From contig VUYV01000123.1 of assembly GCA_008711295.1 (NCBI GenBank), positions 2,251,873 to 2,315,872 of the forward strand: a stretch of 64,000 nt of DNA, read 5' to 3'. The position numbers and the translations under genes were made by a program. This document shows positions 11,508-23,729 of the stretch, one piece after another. This stretch comes from Anarhynchus alexandrinus. Lineage: Eukaryota > Chordata > Aves > Charadriiformes > Charadriidae. The notes below the pieces were generated by a model. It was not told the origin of the DNA. It was given only the letters and a program-made list of their open reading frames with translations, and searched no databases. Positions within the stretch are counted from its first letter, which is position 1; each line of letters begins with the position of its first letter.

Positions 11508-14347
11508 CTGAATAAGGGGGCTAACAGTGAAACAATAGTGACACGATATTAACTATGCAGTATTAGGAGGATTCTCAGGATGGCATTTAGTTCCAAACTG
11601 TAGACATATAAACTTAGCTAGTAGCTTGATTCTGTTGCCAAAGCACAGGTGTCCACTGCCGCTAGTGATGTGCCAGGATATTCTGTCTTTTGTCCGGCTT
11701 CTACTCAGAAGAATAGACTCTGTGTCTCTTTGTGCCCTCAACAGTTATCTCAAAATTCCTCTTTTCACATGTGCCATACTTCGGTGAGAATTGTTTTGAG
11801 TAGGAGTGAGGAGACAGAATAAGGAAGAGTAAGATCTCCTTGCCAAGACTTTTGGCTCTTTGACTTATTTTTTTAACTCATTTTTCTGAACTAAACCTCA
11901 AGATCCAAGAGAAGAGTTTCATGTTCAAATCACACTCAATATCTCTGTATCATATCAGCGTGTCATGGTTATAGCTGTAATCACAAGCAAAAGTGGTGAA
12001 GCTTGTGTACACTGTTACACCATGCCAACTTTAAGACATCAGCCTACAATCAACAGTAACTACATCTGAAAAAATGGAATTGCATTTTGTCATCTTTGCT
12101 TTTCTTCCTCGCTCTTCTCTCAGCTCTTGCTGAATCTGCCAAAGAAAAAAGTTGAGCATTAATTCTAAATCAGATCCAGGCAAGAGAGAAATGCTCAAGC
12201 ACTTCTCAGATGTTCACAAAGAATGGTTTCAAAAGAATGTGTTTTCAGAGCAAAATGTTTTCTTTGTGTGCTGCCAGTGTACAACACATCTAGCTTGCTT
12301 TCTGATTCCTGCCTTTGCCTTTATACTGTATGGCATGTTGATGCTAAAGCTGAAAGGCTCACTCCTGCAAATTCTTAGTGATAGAAGTATTTACACAGAA
12401 ACCAGGGAGGCATATAATTTGATAAAATTTCTTGCTGGATACAGAATTACATTCAAATTAAAACTCTCAAGGAAAGCCACGTGCACAACCTAGTAGCGGC
12501 CTGAACTTAAGAACAATGGACTGAATACTTCAGCACTGTGTCAGAAAATAGAAAGAATGACAAAGAACCTTATTTGTTACTATAAAAATTATTAAACTGG
12601 GTGAGATAAAAGAGCTGTCTTGGAGTGTGCAGCTCCAAGAACAGGCAACAGTAGCTGCTAAGAGAAAGATGGAATAAAAAAAGAAAAAAAAATCTAGAGG
12701 GATCTTTCTGATACCTTATCACCCCAACTTCCATCAGTCAGAAATTTAGGAACCTCCTGAGCAAAGAATTCACGTAGACCTCCAGGTTTAACAACGTTTG
12801 ATTATTAAATTTTGATTACATATTGATGTAAACACATTCATATTTTTGGCCTCTCTTTAATCAGTTTGTTTCCATCCTGATGGTATCAAAAGGTAGGACA
12901 GGAATTTAGTGTTTAATCATTGTATAGCACTAATGTCTCTGTAAAATGCATTAGATTTAAATGATCATAGAGGTCTTTTTGATGACAAGGACTGTTGGAA
13001 ACCTGTGCACACTTGGCAGAAGCCAGAACACCCTTTGGCAGGTTCTCTATATCTACATGAATTAAAAAAAGGCACATAAAGAAACCTTGGCTTATGTAAG
13101 TTGTAAATTTGACTGTTATTAGGTATATTTTCATCTGTAATCAATACTAACCATGAAGCAAATAGTCAGCAGAGAATCTCTTTAATCTCTTTGTTTATAC
13201 ATTTAATAAAAAAGATACAAAATTTGTAAATTGTAATCACAGCTGTCCTGCATTTTCTCTTCCTCAGTTGCTGTTTATTTGTCACACATTTTCTTCCTCT
13301 ATGATTTATTGTTCCTGAATATTAAAACTTGGTTGCTTTATCTGGAACAAAATTATATCCTAGTATATGGTCTTTGTAGCATGCAGATGAATCCAAGGGA
13401 ATTTCTGTATTTCACAGTAGCACAGATATGATTGATCTGCTTGTGGATATAAAATGAATATGTGACCATCAGCTCCATTTATAAACAATGTAAAGAAATT
13501 TCTAGGCTGCAGTTCATATGATCCAAATTTAAATGTATCAGATAGATTATGGGAGAGGCAGATACAAGGAAACCTACATCTGCATTCATTCATCCAGCTC
13601 CTTGTAAGTCTTTTCCTTTCTTTCCTTACAAAAGAAGAAAAAAAAAATTGAGATATTTCTTTCCTGATCTTAAGGGAACAGTTTGCCAAAGCCATATTAA
13701 CTAATACATTTGGGACCATATAGAGGACTACTAAGGGGATACGCACTAATATCATTTCAGTTGCTGGCTGGCAAGACCAAGATAAATGTCTCCTTACCAT
13801 GTCCTTATGACAATGAAATAAAATTCCTCACTCAGTATTGAAATCTGCTTTCCAGACAACAGTAGGCTAAGATTCAGTCTATGTAAGAAGGAAATATGTT
13901 GTGGAGGTAAAGAAAGTGAAAGAAACAACCAATTTTGTAACAACTTCCAGAATGGAGTTTGCAGTTGTTAATTCATCAGAAACAACAGGGGATTCCTTTA
14001 GAATCACTTCTAACACCAGAACATTAGATATGAAATTGTGGCCAAAGACAGCTTTATTTTTTGAAAGCAGCATGTCTTTGAATGTGGTCTTGTTCACATG
14101 ATGCTTTCCAAAATGAAGCTAACTTTGACTACAGATGTCTTTTTCATTTCAAAATTAGGTACAAATATCCACTGTTTGTCTAACCTTTTGTTTGGCTACT
14201 GATACTGCTGCAGAGATCATCACTCCTACATGGAGAAAGTTGATGACACTTTCACTTCATAACTTTCCAGACAAGTCTTTTCTCTGATTCTTTGATTCTG
14301 TGGTTTTCAGGTACAGTTATTATCCATGGAGAGGAGGTGGTTTTATT

Positions 14348-14364
14348 GTTTGTTTGTTTGTTTT
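14348..14364. repeat. GTTT simple repeat
   Basis: Four tandem GTTT units in AT-rich DNA; minor microsatellite. Confidence 0.7.
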
Positions 14365-17300
14365 CTGTTCAAAGAGCCTTAATAATGTAATTGTATTGAC
14401 ATCTTCCAGAGTAAGCCTAAAAATACATATTGCATAACATGGTATGCCAAAAGAGCAAGAAGAGGTGTTTGAATGACCAACTGTTTGTTGACTGTGCTGG
14501 GAAGATGGAGCTAAACTTGACAGAGTACTTTTCTATTCTTCCAGTTGAGAAGTTCCTATCAGGTATGCCTGGGTTTCCTCTTTGAAGGAACCAAGGACAT
14601 TGCTCCAGGAGAGAGTCCTGATATGAATTAACATTCATGCAATGCGTATAGTCAGGGACTAAGAATTTGAAGCAAACTGGAAAGTGAGCCAAAGAGCTAG
14701 TTTAGGTAACACAGCTGAAGAGGCACATCTCAAACCTAATCTGAAGTTATGGCAAGCATTTGATTCACTGCCTACCTCTATGAGTACTTTGTCACAATGA
14801 GAACACAGAACATCAGAGCACACACCATGCAATTTTCTATGATTACTTTTGTCTGGATAGCTCTTAAGATAATACTTTTGACTGAGAAATCATATCTAGC
14901 TAGAATCTCTCTCTCTTTGAGAGTTCATCATTTTCTTGATACTCCAAATGCACTTAGAGCTGGTGAGTCCTACAGAATGCTTTGAGCAGTCTGAGAAGTT
15001 AAATAGTTTTGAAGTACCCTGTGACTCCTTATGTCCTTTAGTTTGTTCTTTTTCCCATTTGTACAATGTGTGCATATACTGGATCAATGTGCTATTTAAT
15101 TACTCTTTCAAGGATATACTGGCCTTTCTAGGGTATGTCTGCAGACGGGTACAGATGTACATTAGTTCTCTCTGTACTTCAGGTTGATCTCATTCAAGCT
15201 TACTTTGAAAGCTGCATAATGGTTAAACTTGTTCTACACCCAAGTAATAAAGCTGTGCATCCAGTAAAAGTAGAAGTTCACAGGTGCCACACTTCAGAAA
15301 ACATTCAAACCTTTTGACTTTGAATATTCTTTTTCCATCCTTTTTATTCCAGAAGAAAGGAATTTAATTAACATTACTACTGAATGTAGCCTACTTCACA
15401 TATGCAACAACTTGACACCACTGTTTGCTGTGCTGGTAAAATCTAGGTCCCACTCTTTGGCTTCTGGCTTGTTTCAGAACATTAAGATTTAGGAATTTTC
15501 ACATAAAAGTACTGTGTAGAAGATCCTACAATGGACATGTGAAGAGCAAGAGGTCCTTTCCTTTTTTCATAGAATTATATCGTATTCTAATTATTAAATT
15601 AACTCTCTCCTTTTTATAAAACTGTGGATGTTGTAAATAGGCATCTATTGACAAAAAAACCTTCCCAAACTGTGTAGTCCAAAAACTGCTTAACTTTAGT
15701 TTCAAAAGACTTACTCCTTTATTTAAATCTCTGCCCTAAACCCTTTTGAGACACTGAATTGTCCTATTTTACACATTCCTCGCTAATGAGCCTTTTTTAA
15801 CACGGAAATCTTCCTTAATAAGTCTTTGATTTGTTACAGTTTGTGTTCAAGACTGTAGTAAGAGGAGGGTGTCAGCAATGGGTAGTCAATCAAAAGCTTA
15901 ATAACTTCTATCCTCTCATTCTGTTGAGCTTGCAGCCACAGTTATAATTTAATACCTTAAAAGTCATAATTTGATTTAAAAATCCACATTTGAAAAGGGA
16001 AGACTCTCAAACCAATCAAGTATGAACACTCAGTCCTCTTGAGGCTAATGAGTCATTTAGAGTAAGGGTCGGTGTTCCTATCTAAAATGGAAACAATACT
16101 TTATTTTTCCCACTATAATTTGTCCTTTGCCAATCCACTGCTACAAAAAGCACAAAAAAGTACAAAAGCACTTCATTGCAAGAATGTTATGTATCTAGCA
16201 AACAGAAATTTTATTTTATTCTTGTAGCAAGGCTGTCTAAGAAATACAGATACAGACCAGATAAGCATTCATTTTTAAAACTTATACCAAAAGAAATCCT
16301 GGGTTACAGAGGAACTAAAAATGCAGGAGACATACAGATTTTCTCCCACTATATTCTTTAAGGAAAAGATCAAATTTGAGACTTAAATTTTTTTCTCTGT
16401 CTCTATCTTTTATTGGCAGAAAGCAGAGGTATGCTGCAGACAGAAAGTTACAGAATATCTTTAATGCTTCCTTTTTAACTCACTGCAAAGCTGGTGAATG
16501 AGTAAATCTCTGCTGGATGATTTCACAACTCAGCATGAGCATCATGTGGGAAGGCAGAGCAAATGCTTGTTTTTTTAATGCTATAGGCAGACATCCAAGA
16601 AAGAAAAGGGATCTTAAATGGCTAAATACAAGGAATGATCACCAGGTGATAATTAAAATATTGAATGGCATTCTGAGGGAATGGTGTACAACAACAGCAA
16701 ATTTTAATTTCCAACATTTGAAAGAGAACTAAGACCAAGTTTCTCACTATTTGTTGAAGAGATGGTGAGCTACTAGGTAAAATTAGTGACAGTATGCTGA
16801 TTTAGACATAATGTAGTTTGCCTAACCTAATCCCTGTGCAGATCTGACAGGATGGGTACATTTTTGTTTTTCATGCTTGATATTGCCTTAGGTATTTAAA
16901 TATTTGAAATCTTAGTTTAGCGGGATTTTTACTTTAGCTCAAACTTTAATTCATACAATCATAAATTAAGGATAAGAATCAGTGGTTTTATTGAGCTTTC
17001 CTGAAGTTAAGTCAGACAAGCCAATATCAGAAGGTTTATGACCTGTAGATGCAATGTAATCTGAATCAAATCTGTTCAGCAAAGACAACTGATCTTCTCT
17101 CAACCAGAAATACTAGTACACAACTTCACAATGATCTTACTCCACACGCATAGGTCAGGTGTATATGTTTAGTACGTCTGATGCAGGATATGTTCTCCTA
17201 ATTCTACAATGGCCAGACAGATGATCTGCATGTGTTCGGAAAATCCCAAGCATTAGAATTTGATTCCGCAATGCATGAAGAGTAAAGTGTCTTGTATAGA

Positions 17301-17562
17301 TATAACTTTAAGTTGTAGTTCATATGCTTGATGAATATTTATTATGTAGGATTTATGTAGAAGTAGTTTTCTAAAAGTACTTATTGGAATGTTAATGGAA
17401 GGAGGTTTTATTATTAACAATATTGCTATACTTCAGCCATAGCAATCTTTTAACATTTTCTGCTATTCAAGAGACTTTTATGTGTGCTTTAAGATACAAA
17501 CCTACATTTATCTTCTGATTAGCATTTTATTCTCTTGCTCACTGCGTTGCAGACCATGGCAG

Positions 17563-17605
17563 AATAGTGGAGGTAACATATAGTTACCTCCACAATAGTG
17601 GAGGT
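17563..17605. repeat. Perfect 11 bp stem-loop with linked 12 bp direct repeat
   Basis: GTGGAGGTAAC at 17567-17577 pairs perfectly with GTTACCTCCAC at 17583-17593 across a 5-base ATATA loop. AATAGTGGAGGT occurs at 17563-17574 and again at 17594-17605, so the left arm is also directly repeated after the stem. The arrangement is typical of a local template-switch event. No gene is adjacent, so a terminator role is not supported. Confidence 0.8.
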
Positions 17606-19933
17606 TCTGCGTATAATTTCTGTGAAGGGATATGCCTCTAAGATAATCGATAATTCAAATCTAATAGAAAGTTGCTTAAGTCTTGCCCAGAATTAGTTCT
17701 TACTTCCTGAAAGGAGGGTAAGGTAAGAATAGGATCGTAGTGATGCAGAAAAATAGGGCCCTAGTCCCCAGGTGTAACCTTAAACTAGGTCGTTCATTAC
17801 TGGATATCTGAACTCTTGCAGTATTACTTGCTGACACATCCAGAGTAGCATCAATGTTATCTGATTTTAGTTGTCTACCATACCGACATCTACAGCTGAG
17901 CTAGTCACCCTGGATTCTTTTTATAGTCAATATAGAAAAAGAGGCACTTTTTAGGGAGAAATTCACCTGACCTATTTCTGACATCTACTTTAGGATGAAA
18001 TAAATCATGCCCTAGAAGTGCTTATTTCTCTTCACTGAGTAAAGAAGGAGCATAGAGTGACTAGCTCACCTGTAGAGACTTACATTGCAAAGGTCTAACT
18101 GAGAGCAGTTCTACCATTTGATTCTGGTCCTTACTTTAATTAGTAAATTATTAGTTGTACAAAAGAAAAGAGCTTTGAAAATAAAATTGAAAGCCATACA
18201 CTACAGAATATTCTGCCAACTGGTGCCATATACACGGCTCAGTGAGTAAGAGCAATGATTTCAGTTACCTGGAATGGAAAATGAATGTGACACCCAGTAG
18301 TTTCCTACATCCCAGAGACTGACCCTGATCATGAGGTTTTGAACTAAACAGAAGTGACATCAAACTCTTCACCATTCTTCCTTAGCCCTTACTTTCCTTA
18401 AACATATCACAATCTTATTTTTGCTCTTGTTATGAATGATCTCATCAAAATGTTTCAAGAACACCTTAATAAAGATAAAATAATATAAAAAATTTAAAGT
18501 ACATTTAATAATTTTGGTTATTTTCATTTTGTCTGAAGTAATTTGACAGATTCAACTTAAATTTTTATTGTTTTGAACGCTTCAAACTATAGATTTAAAA
18601 ATAAAAAAGTTTGTCATTTATTCCCTAGCTCTAATTTTATCCTAACTTCTTTTTTAAAAAAGTTTCCTTTCTCTTCTTCTAAAAAAAAAAAAATAAACTT
18701 CCTACAAATATCGTAACACACGATAGCAATAATTCCTCATTTTTCTCTTCTATTCCCTATAGAATAAGAGACAATCTTCACAATACTTTTTTTTTTTTTA
18801 ATTGGTTCACTTATTTTATGACAGGGAAATGGGAAAATAATGTGTTTTGCCTTTTATATACTTTTGAACTTCCTTTTCCTTTTTTTTCTTACTATCTTTT
18901 AATATTTACTTGTAGATGACTCATTGCTTGACCTATTCTAATATTCAAAAGCCAGTCCTTCATTTCTTTAGATATTGCATTGTAGCTGTTACACTGGTAA
19001 GCAAATTTCAAGGTTTATCATAGAAATCTGTAGGTATTCTATGTGCAAAATAACAGCTAAATGATCCCTGATATTTTGTAAATTAATCCTCTGAGTAATA
19101 GGTGGTCATTATAACCTTAGTAAACTTTTCATGCTTTGTACATGTATTTAGCAACTGCAGTAGAAACAACACAAGAACTCTTTCTATTGTTAACAGATAA
19201 AAGCTGATCTTTGAGTTTCTAATTACTTTAAGTATTGTTAAAAATAAAAGAGTGACTTTGTCACAATTCACTGATTGGAAATCTTGAAGACTTTAAATGT
19301 GCATAATTTTCTGGTAGAAATTTAAAGGAAATGAAAAGTCAGTTTCAATTTAAACATACTTGCTTCTTTTAGTATTTTTTTTTCCACATGCATATTCATT
19401 CTGAGCAATTAGTGTTCAGTCAAATGTTTATAGCAGGATGTGGAGTTGGTAATTGTTTGAATATGCTTGTTTGCCAGACAACATACATATTCATAACTAG
19501 AGTTACCAGTATAGTTATGTTTAATATAAAAGAAGGGAAGGATAAGGGAAAGTGTAATGCAAAAAAAAGTCAATTATTTTTAATGCATGACACATTTACT
19601 ATAGAGCTTTCAGTTTAGATAGAACAGTGTAAATAGTAATTTTTATTGATTTTAGAGACAGAAAACAGCAGTTACTTAACAAAAATAAACAAACAAACAC
19701 CTAATTCTTCATAAAAGGAATAAAATCAGTTTTGCTAGTGATAAGCCATGGGACAGCATGCCAATGTTTGAGGGATGGTGTGCTAGAGATGTCCTTCAGT
19801 TTGCTTCACAATATGCTAAGCACACTGGAGCATATTTGAAATGTCTCTGTACTAATGCACAAAACACCTTAACCATCTCAGTGGGGGTAGGGGATGGAGA
19901 TCCACACAGCAGCAAAGACTCAAGGTTGCTGAT

Positions 19934-20712
19934 GTGTTAGAAACCACAGAAGCATCTGAGAATGGTCATGTAGGAGTTAGGGCTTCTTCCTCAATAAAGG
20001 TGGTGGGATCAATAGCCCAACTGACGTGCATCTACACCGAAGCACGCAGCATGGGCAACAAACAGGAGCAGCTGGAAGCCATTGTGCAGCTGGAAAAATA
20101 TGATATAGTTGCCATCACAGAAACATGATGGTATGAATCACACAACTGGAGTTCTGCAATGGATGGCTATAAGCTCTTCAGAAGGAATAGGCAAGGAAGG
20201 AGAGGTGCTGGAGTGGCCTTGTGTGTTAAAAAGTGTTTTGACTGCCTAGAGCTTGATGATGGTGATGAAAGGGTTGAGTGTTTATGGGTAAGAATGCGGA
20301 GAAAGGCCAACAAGGCAGATATCATGGTGGGAGTCCATTATAGACCACCCAACCAGGATGAAGAGACGGGTGAAATCTTCTATAAGCAGCTGGGAGAAGT
20401 CTCACGATCACCAGCCGTTATTCTCATGGGGGATTTCAACTTACCAGATGTCTGCTGGAAATACAGTCTGGGAGGTTTCTGGAGTGTGTGGAAGATAACT
20501 TCCTGATACAGCTGGTGAGTGAACCAACTAGGGAAGGAACCCCACTGCACCTGTTGTTTGCAAACAGAGAAGGACTTGTGGATGATGTAATGGCTGGACG
20601 CCCTCTTGGGTATAGAGATAATGAAATGATAGAATTTTCAATTCTTGGAGAAGTAAGAAGGGGGGTTAATAGAACTGCTACCTTGGACTTCCATAGGGTA
20701 GACTTTGGCCTA
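19934..20712 (+). pseudogene. CR1 ORF2 endonuclease remnant
   Basis: This is an AP-type endonuclease domain of a LINE ORF2, which in working elements nicks the target DNA. Visible motifs: DIVAITET (catalytic Glu), MDGYKLFRRNRQGRRGAGVAL, VGVHYRPPNQDEE and MGDFNLPDVCW. The sequence is continuous with EFSILGEVRRGVNRTATLDF further on. Defects: a TGA at 20126-20128 replaces the Trp codon after ITET; a deletion and frameshift follow GDFNLPDVCWK near 20470; and the terminal SDH-type motif reads RDN in GYRDNEMIEF, so the catalytic His appears lost. The domain's downstream linker is cut at 20712 by the LTR insertion. The endonuclease is therefore dead. Confidence 0.85.
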
Positions 20713-21062
20713 TGTCGGGGTTTGGCCTCAGCCGGCAACAAAGAACCATGCAGCTGCTTGCTCAACCCCCACAGCTGTGGGGAAAATTGGAAGAAAAAGG
20801 CAAAACTCATGGGTTCAGATAAAGGCAGTTTAGCAGAAATGCAAAGGAAAGAGAAAAACAATAACAAAAACACCGATAAAGAAATATACAAATGCGATTA
20901 CGGTACCACTGCTCACCAACTGAACCCGGACCGCCCCTACCTGATTTCCTGCTCCCTCCCCTGGCCAGCTACCCCCCATAGCCCGGACATGGCTCACATG
21001 GTGTGGAATACCTGTGTCCCCTGCTTGGGGAAATTAACACCATCCATGCTAGAACCAGGACA
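20713..21062 (-). mobile_element. 350 bp solo LTR nested in CR1, with 5 bp target duplication
   Basis: The inserted block starts TGTCGGGG and ends AGGACA, giving TG...CA ends with TGTC/GACA terminal inverted repeats. It is flanked by GCCTA at 20708-20712 and 21063-21067. Removing it and one GCCTA rejoins the CR1 ORF2 frame region (DFGL followed by FKSLVDRL-like sequence). The plus-strand left end (CAGCCGGCAACAAAGAACCA, CTCATGGGTTCAGATAAAGG) resembles the same end of the LTR at 53348-53931, which is inferred to run minus; hence the minus orientation here. A 5 bp duplication is typical of ERVL-type integration, but the family is not proven. Most U3 features are absent compared with the longer relative, and no TATA box is evident. 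Confidence 0.9.
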
Positions 21063-21278
21063 GCCTATTTAAGAGTTTGGTTGACAGACTCCGTTAGGAG
21101 GCAGTCCCGAAGGGCAAAGTAGTCCAGGAAGGCTGGGCATTCTTCAAGAAGGAAATCTTTAAGGCTCAGGAGCTGGCCATCCCCATGTGCCGAAAGACCA
21201 GCTAGAGGGGAAGAAGACTGGCCTGGCTGAATAGAGACCTTTGGCTGGAACTCAGGAAAAAAATAGAGTTTATGATCT

Positions 21279-22330
21279 TTGGAAGGAGGACAGAGAACTC
21301 AGGAGGACTACAAGGATGTTGTGAAGCTATGCAGGGGGAAAATTAGAAGGGCCAAAGCCCAACCAGAAATTCACCTTGCTACTGCAGTAAAAGAAAAAAA
21401 AATCTTCTATAAATACATCCGCAACAAAAGGAGGGCTAAGGAGAATCTCTGTCCTTTATTGGATGCAGGAGAAAACATAGTGACAAAGGAAGAGGAAAAT
21501 GAGGTGCTTAATGCCCTCTTTGCCTCAGCCTTTAACAGTAAGACCAGTTGTTCTTGGGGTACCCAGCCCCCTAAGTTGGAAGACAGGGATGGGGTGAAGA
21601 ATGAAGCCCCCATAATCCAACGGGAAATGGTTAGTGTCCTGTTATACCACTTACACACACACAAGCCTATGGGGCCAGATGGGATCCACCTGAGGGTAGT
21701 GAGGGAGGTGGCGTAAGTGCCCACCAAGCCACTGTCCATCATTTATCAGCAGTCCAGGCTAATCAGGGAGATCCCAGTTGACTGGAGGTTAGCAAATGTG
21801 ACACCCATCTACAAGAAGGGCTGGAAGGAGGATCCAGGGAACTACAGCCCTGTCAGTCTGACCTCAGTACTGGTGAAGGTTATGGAGCAAATCATCATGC
21901 GGCACATACAGGACAACCAGGCAATCAGGCCCAGTCAGCATGAGTTTCTGAAAGGCAGGTCCAGCTTGACTAACCTGAACTCCTTCTATGATAAGGTGAC
22001 CCACTTAGTGGATGAGGGAAAGGCCGTGGATGTTGTTTACCTGGACTTCTGTAAAGCCTTTGACACCATTTCCCACAGCATTCTCCTGGAGAAACTGGCT
22101 GCTCAAGGCTTGGATGGGCGTACTCTTCACTGGGTAAAAAACTGGCTGGATGGCCAGGCCCAAACAGTGGTGGTGCGTAGAGTTAAATTCAGTTGGTGGC
22201 CGGTCACAAGTGGTGTGCCCCAGGGATCAGTATTGTGGCCAGTTCTGTTTAATGTCTTTATCAACAATCTGGATGAGAGGATAGAGAGCACCCTCAGTAA
22301 TTTTGCAGATGACACCCAGCTGGGGCTCTA
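21279..22330 (+). pseudogene. CR1 ORF2 reverse-transcriptase remnant
   Basis: This is the LINE reverse transcriptase that copies element RNA at the nicked target. Motifs in order: [75 protein letters not shown] (motif A), [14 protein letters not shown] (motif B) and FADDTQL (motif C, at about 22302-22313). Catalytic aspartates are still encoded. Defects include an in-frame TAA at 21714-21716 and a frame change near 22330-22370, after which the C-terminal part continues in another frame. It cannot make a full ORF2 protein. Confidence 0.9.
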
Positions 22331-23060
22331 CAAAGGGATCTGGTTAGGCTGGATCAATGGGCTGAGGTGAATTGTATGAGACTCAACAAGTTCAAGTGCC
22401 GGGTTCTGCACTTGGGTCACAACAACCCCATGCAATGCTACAGGCTTGGGGGAGAGTGGCTGGCCCAGAGCAAAAAGACCTGGGGGTGTTGGTAGACAGC
22501 CGGCTGAATATGAACCAGCAGTGTGCCCAGGTGGCCAAGAAGGCAAATAGCATCCTGGTTTGTATCAGAAATAGTGTGGCCAGCAGCACTAGGGAAGAGA
22601 TTGTCCCATTGTACTCGGCATTGGTGAGGCTGCACCTCCACCTTTTGAACACACAAAACTGTGTTCAGTTTTGGGCCCTTCACTATAAGAAAGTCATAGA
22701 GGTGCTAAAGAGCATTCAAAGAAGGATAATGAAGCTGGTGAGGGGTCTAGAGCACAAGTTTTATGAGGAACGACTGAGGGAACTGGGGTTGTTTAGCTTG
22801 GAGAAAAGGAGGCTCAGGAGAGACCTTATCGCTCTCTACAACTACCTGGAAGAGGGTTGTAGCAAGGTAGGTGTCGGTCTCTTTTCCCAAGTAACAAGTA
22901 GTGGGACAAGAGGAATTGGCCTCAGTTTGCACCAGGGGAGGTTTAGGATGGATCTTAGGAAAAATTTCTTCACCAAAAGGGTTGTCAAGCACTGGAACAG
23001 GCTGTCCAGGGAAGTGGTTGAATCACCATCCCTGAAGGTATTTAAAAGATGTGTAGACGT

Positions 23061-23729
23061 GACCAGGATATTGTGTGGCACAGTGTCAAACATTTTGCAG
23101 AAGTCCAGGTAGATGACATCAGTTGATCTTCCCTTGTCCACTACCACTGAAGTCTGTCCAGCAGTCAAGGGACGTGATTCTGTCCCTCTGCTCTGCTCTC
23201 ATGAGACCCCACCTGGAGTACTGTGTCCAGCTCTGGAGCCCCCAACATAGGAAAGACATGGACCTGTTGGAGCAGGTCCAGAGGAGGGCCATGAAGATGA
23301 TCAGAGGGCTGGAGCACCTCTCCTATGAGGAGAGGCTGAGAGAGTTGGGGTTGTTCATCCTGGAGAAGAGAAGGCTCCAGGGATACCTTATTGAGGCCAT
23401 TCAGTACCTAAAAGGGGCCTACTGGGGAGGGGGACTTTTTACAAGGGCATGTAGTGATAGGACAAGGGGTAATGGCTAAAACTGGAAAAATGAAGATTTA
23501 GATTAAATATTAAGAAGAATTTTTTCACTCTGAGGGTGGTAAGGCACTGGAACAGGCTGCCCAGAGAAGTTGTGGAAGCTCCATCCCTGGAGGTGTTTAA
23601 GGCCAGGCTAGATGGGGCTTTGATCAATCTGGTCTAGTGGGAGGTGTCCCTGCCTATGGCAGGGGGGTTGGAAATAGATGATTTTCAAGGTCCTTTCCAA
23701 TCTATGTCATTCTATGATTCTGTGATTTT
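23061..23729 (+). mobile_element. Second CR1, 5'-inverted, inserted into the older CR1 tail
   Basis: Positions 23061-23157 are CR1 reverse-transcriptase sequence in antisense; the minus strand reads [25 protein letters not shown], motif A. From about 23158 the strand switches to sense CR1 encoding [51 protein letters not shown] and [15 protein letters not shown], then the [17 protein letters not shown] tail. It ends at ATTCTATGATTCTGTGAT near 23727. The inverted piece comes from about 0.6 kb upstream of the sense piece, the arrangement expected of twin priming during target-primed reverse transcription. The host CR1 tail resumes immediately after. The tail class (CCTATGGCAGGGGGGTTGG) matches the copies at 8735 and 37680. 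Confidence 0.88.

Larger units (their letters stand above)
9693..19749. other. AT-rich non-coding stretch, no confirmed gene
   Basis: No transposon end was recognised. It holds simple runs (TTTG near 14348-14364; T and A tracts near 18640-18800), a stem-loop with a linked direct repeat at 17563-17605, and one weak candidate terminal exon at 11287-11507 (minus). A 113-codon frame at 12152 and a 146-codon minus frame at 13360-13800 look like chance frames. Confidence 0.5.

Noticed and set aside
12152..12493. 113-codon plus-strand frame with a hydrophobic stretch
   Set aside because: No acceptor, donor or homologue recognised; the hydrophobic segment alone is not evidence of a membrane protein.
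13360..13800. 146-codon minus-strand frame
   Set aside because: Low-complexity Phe/Leu/Ile-rich composition, no domain, no splice or promoter context. A frame of this length is plausible by chance in 128 kb of strand.
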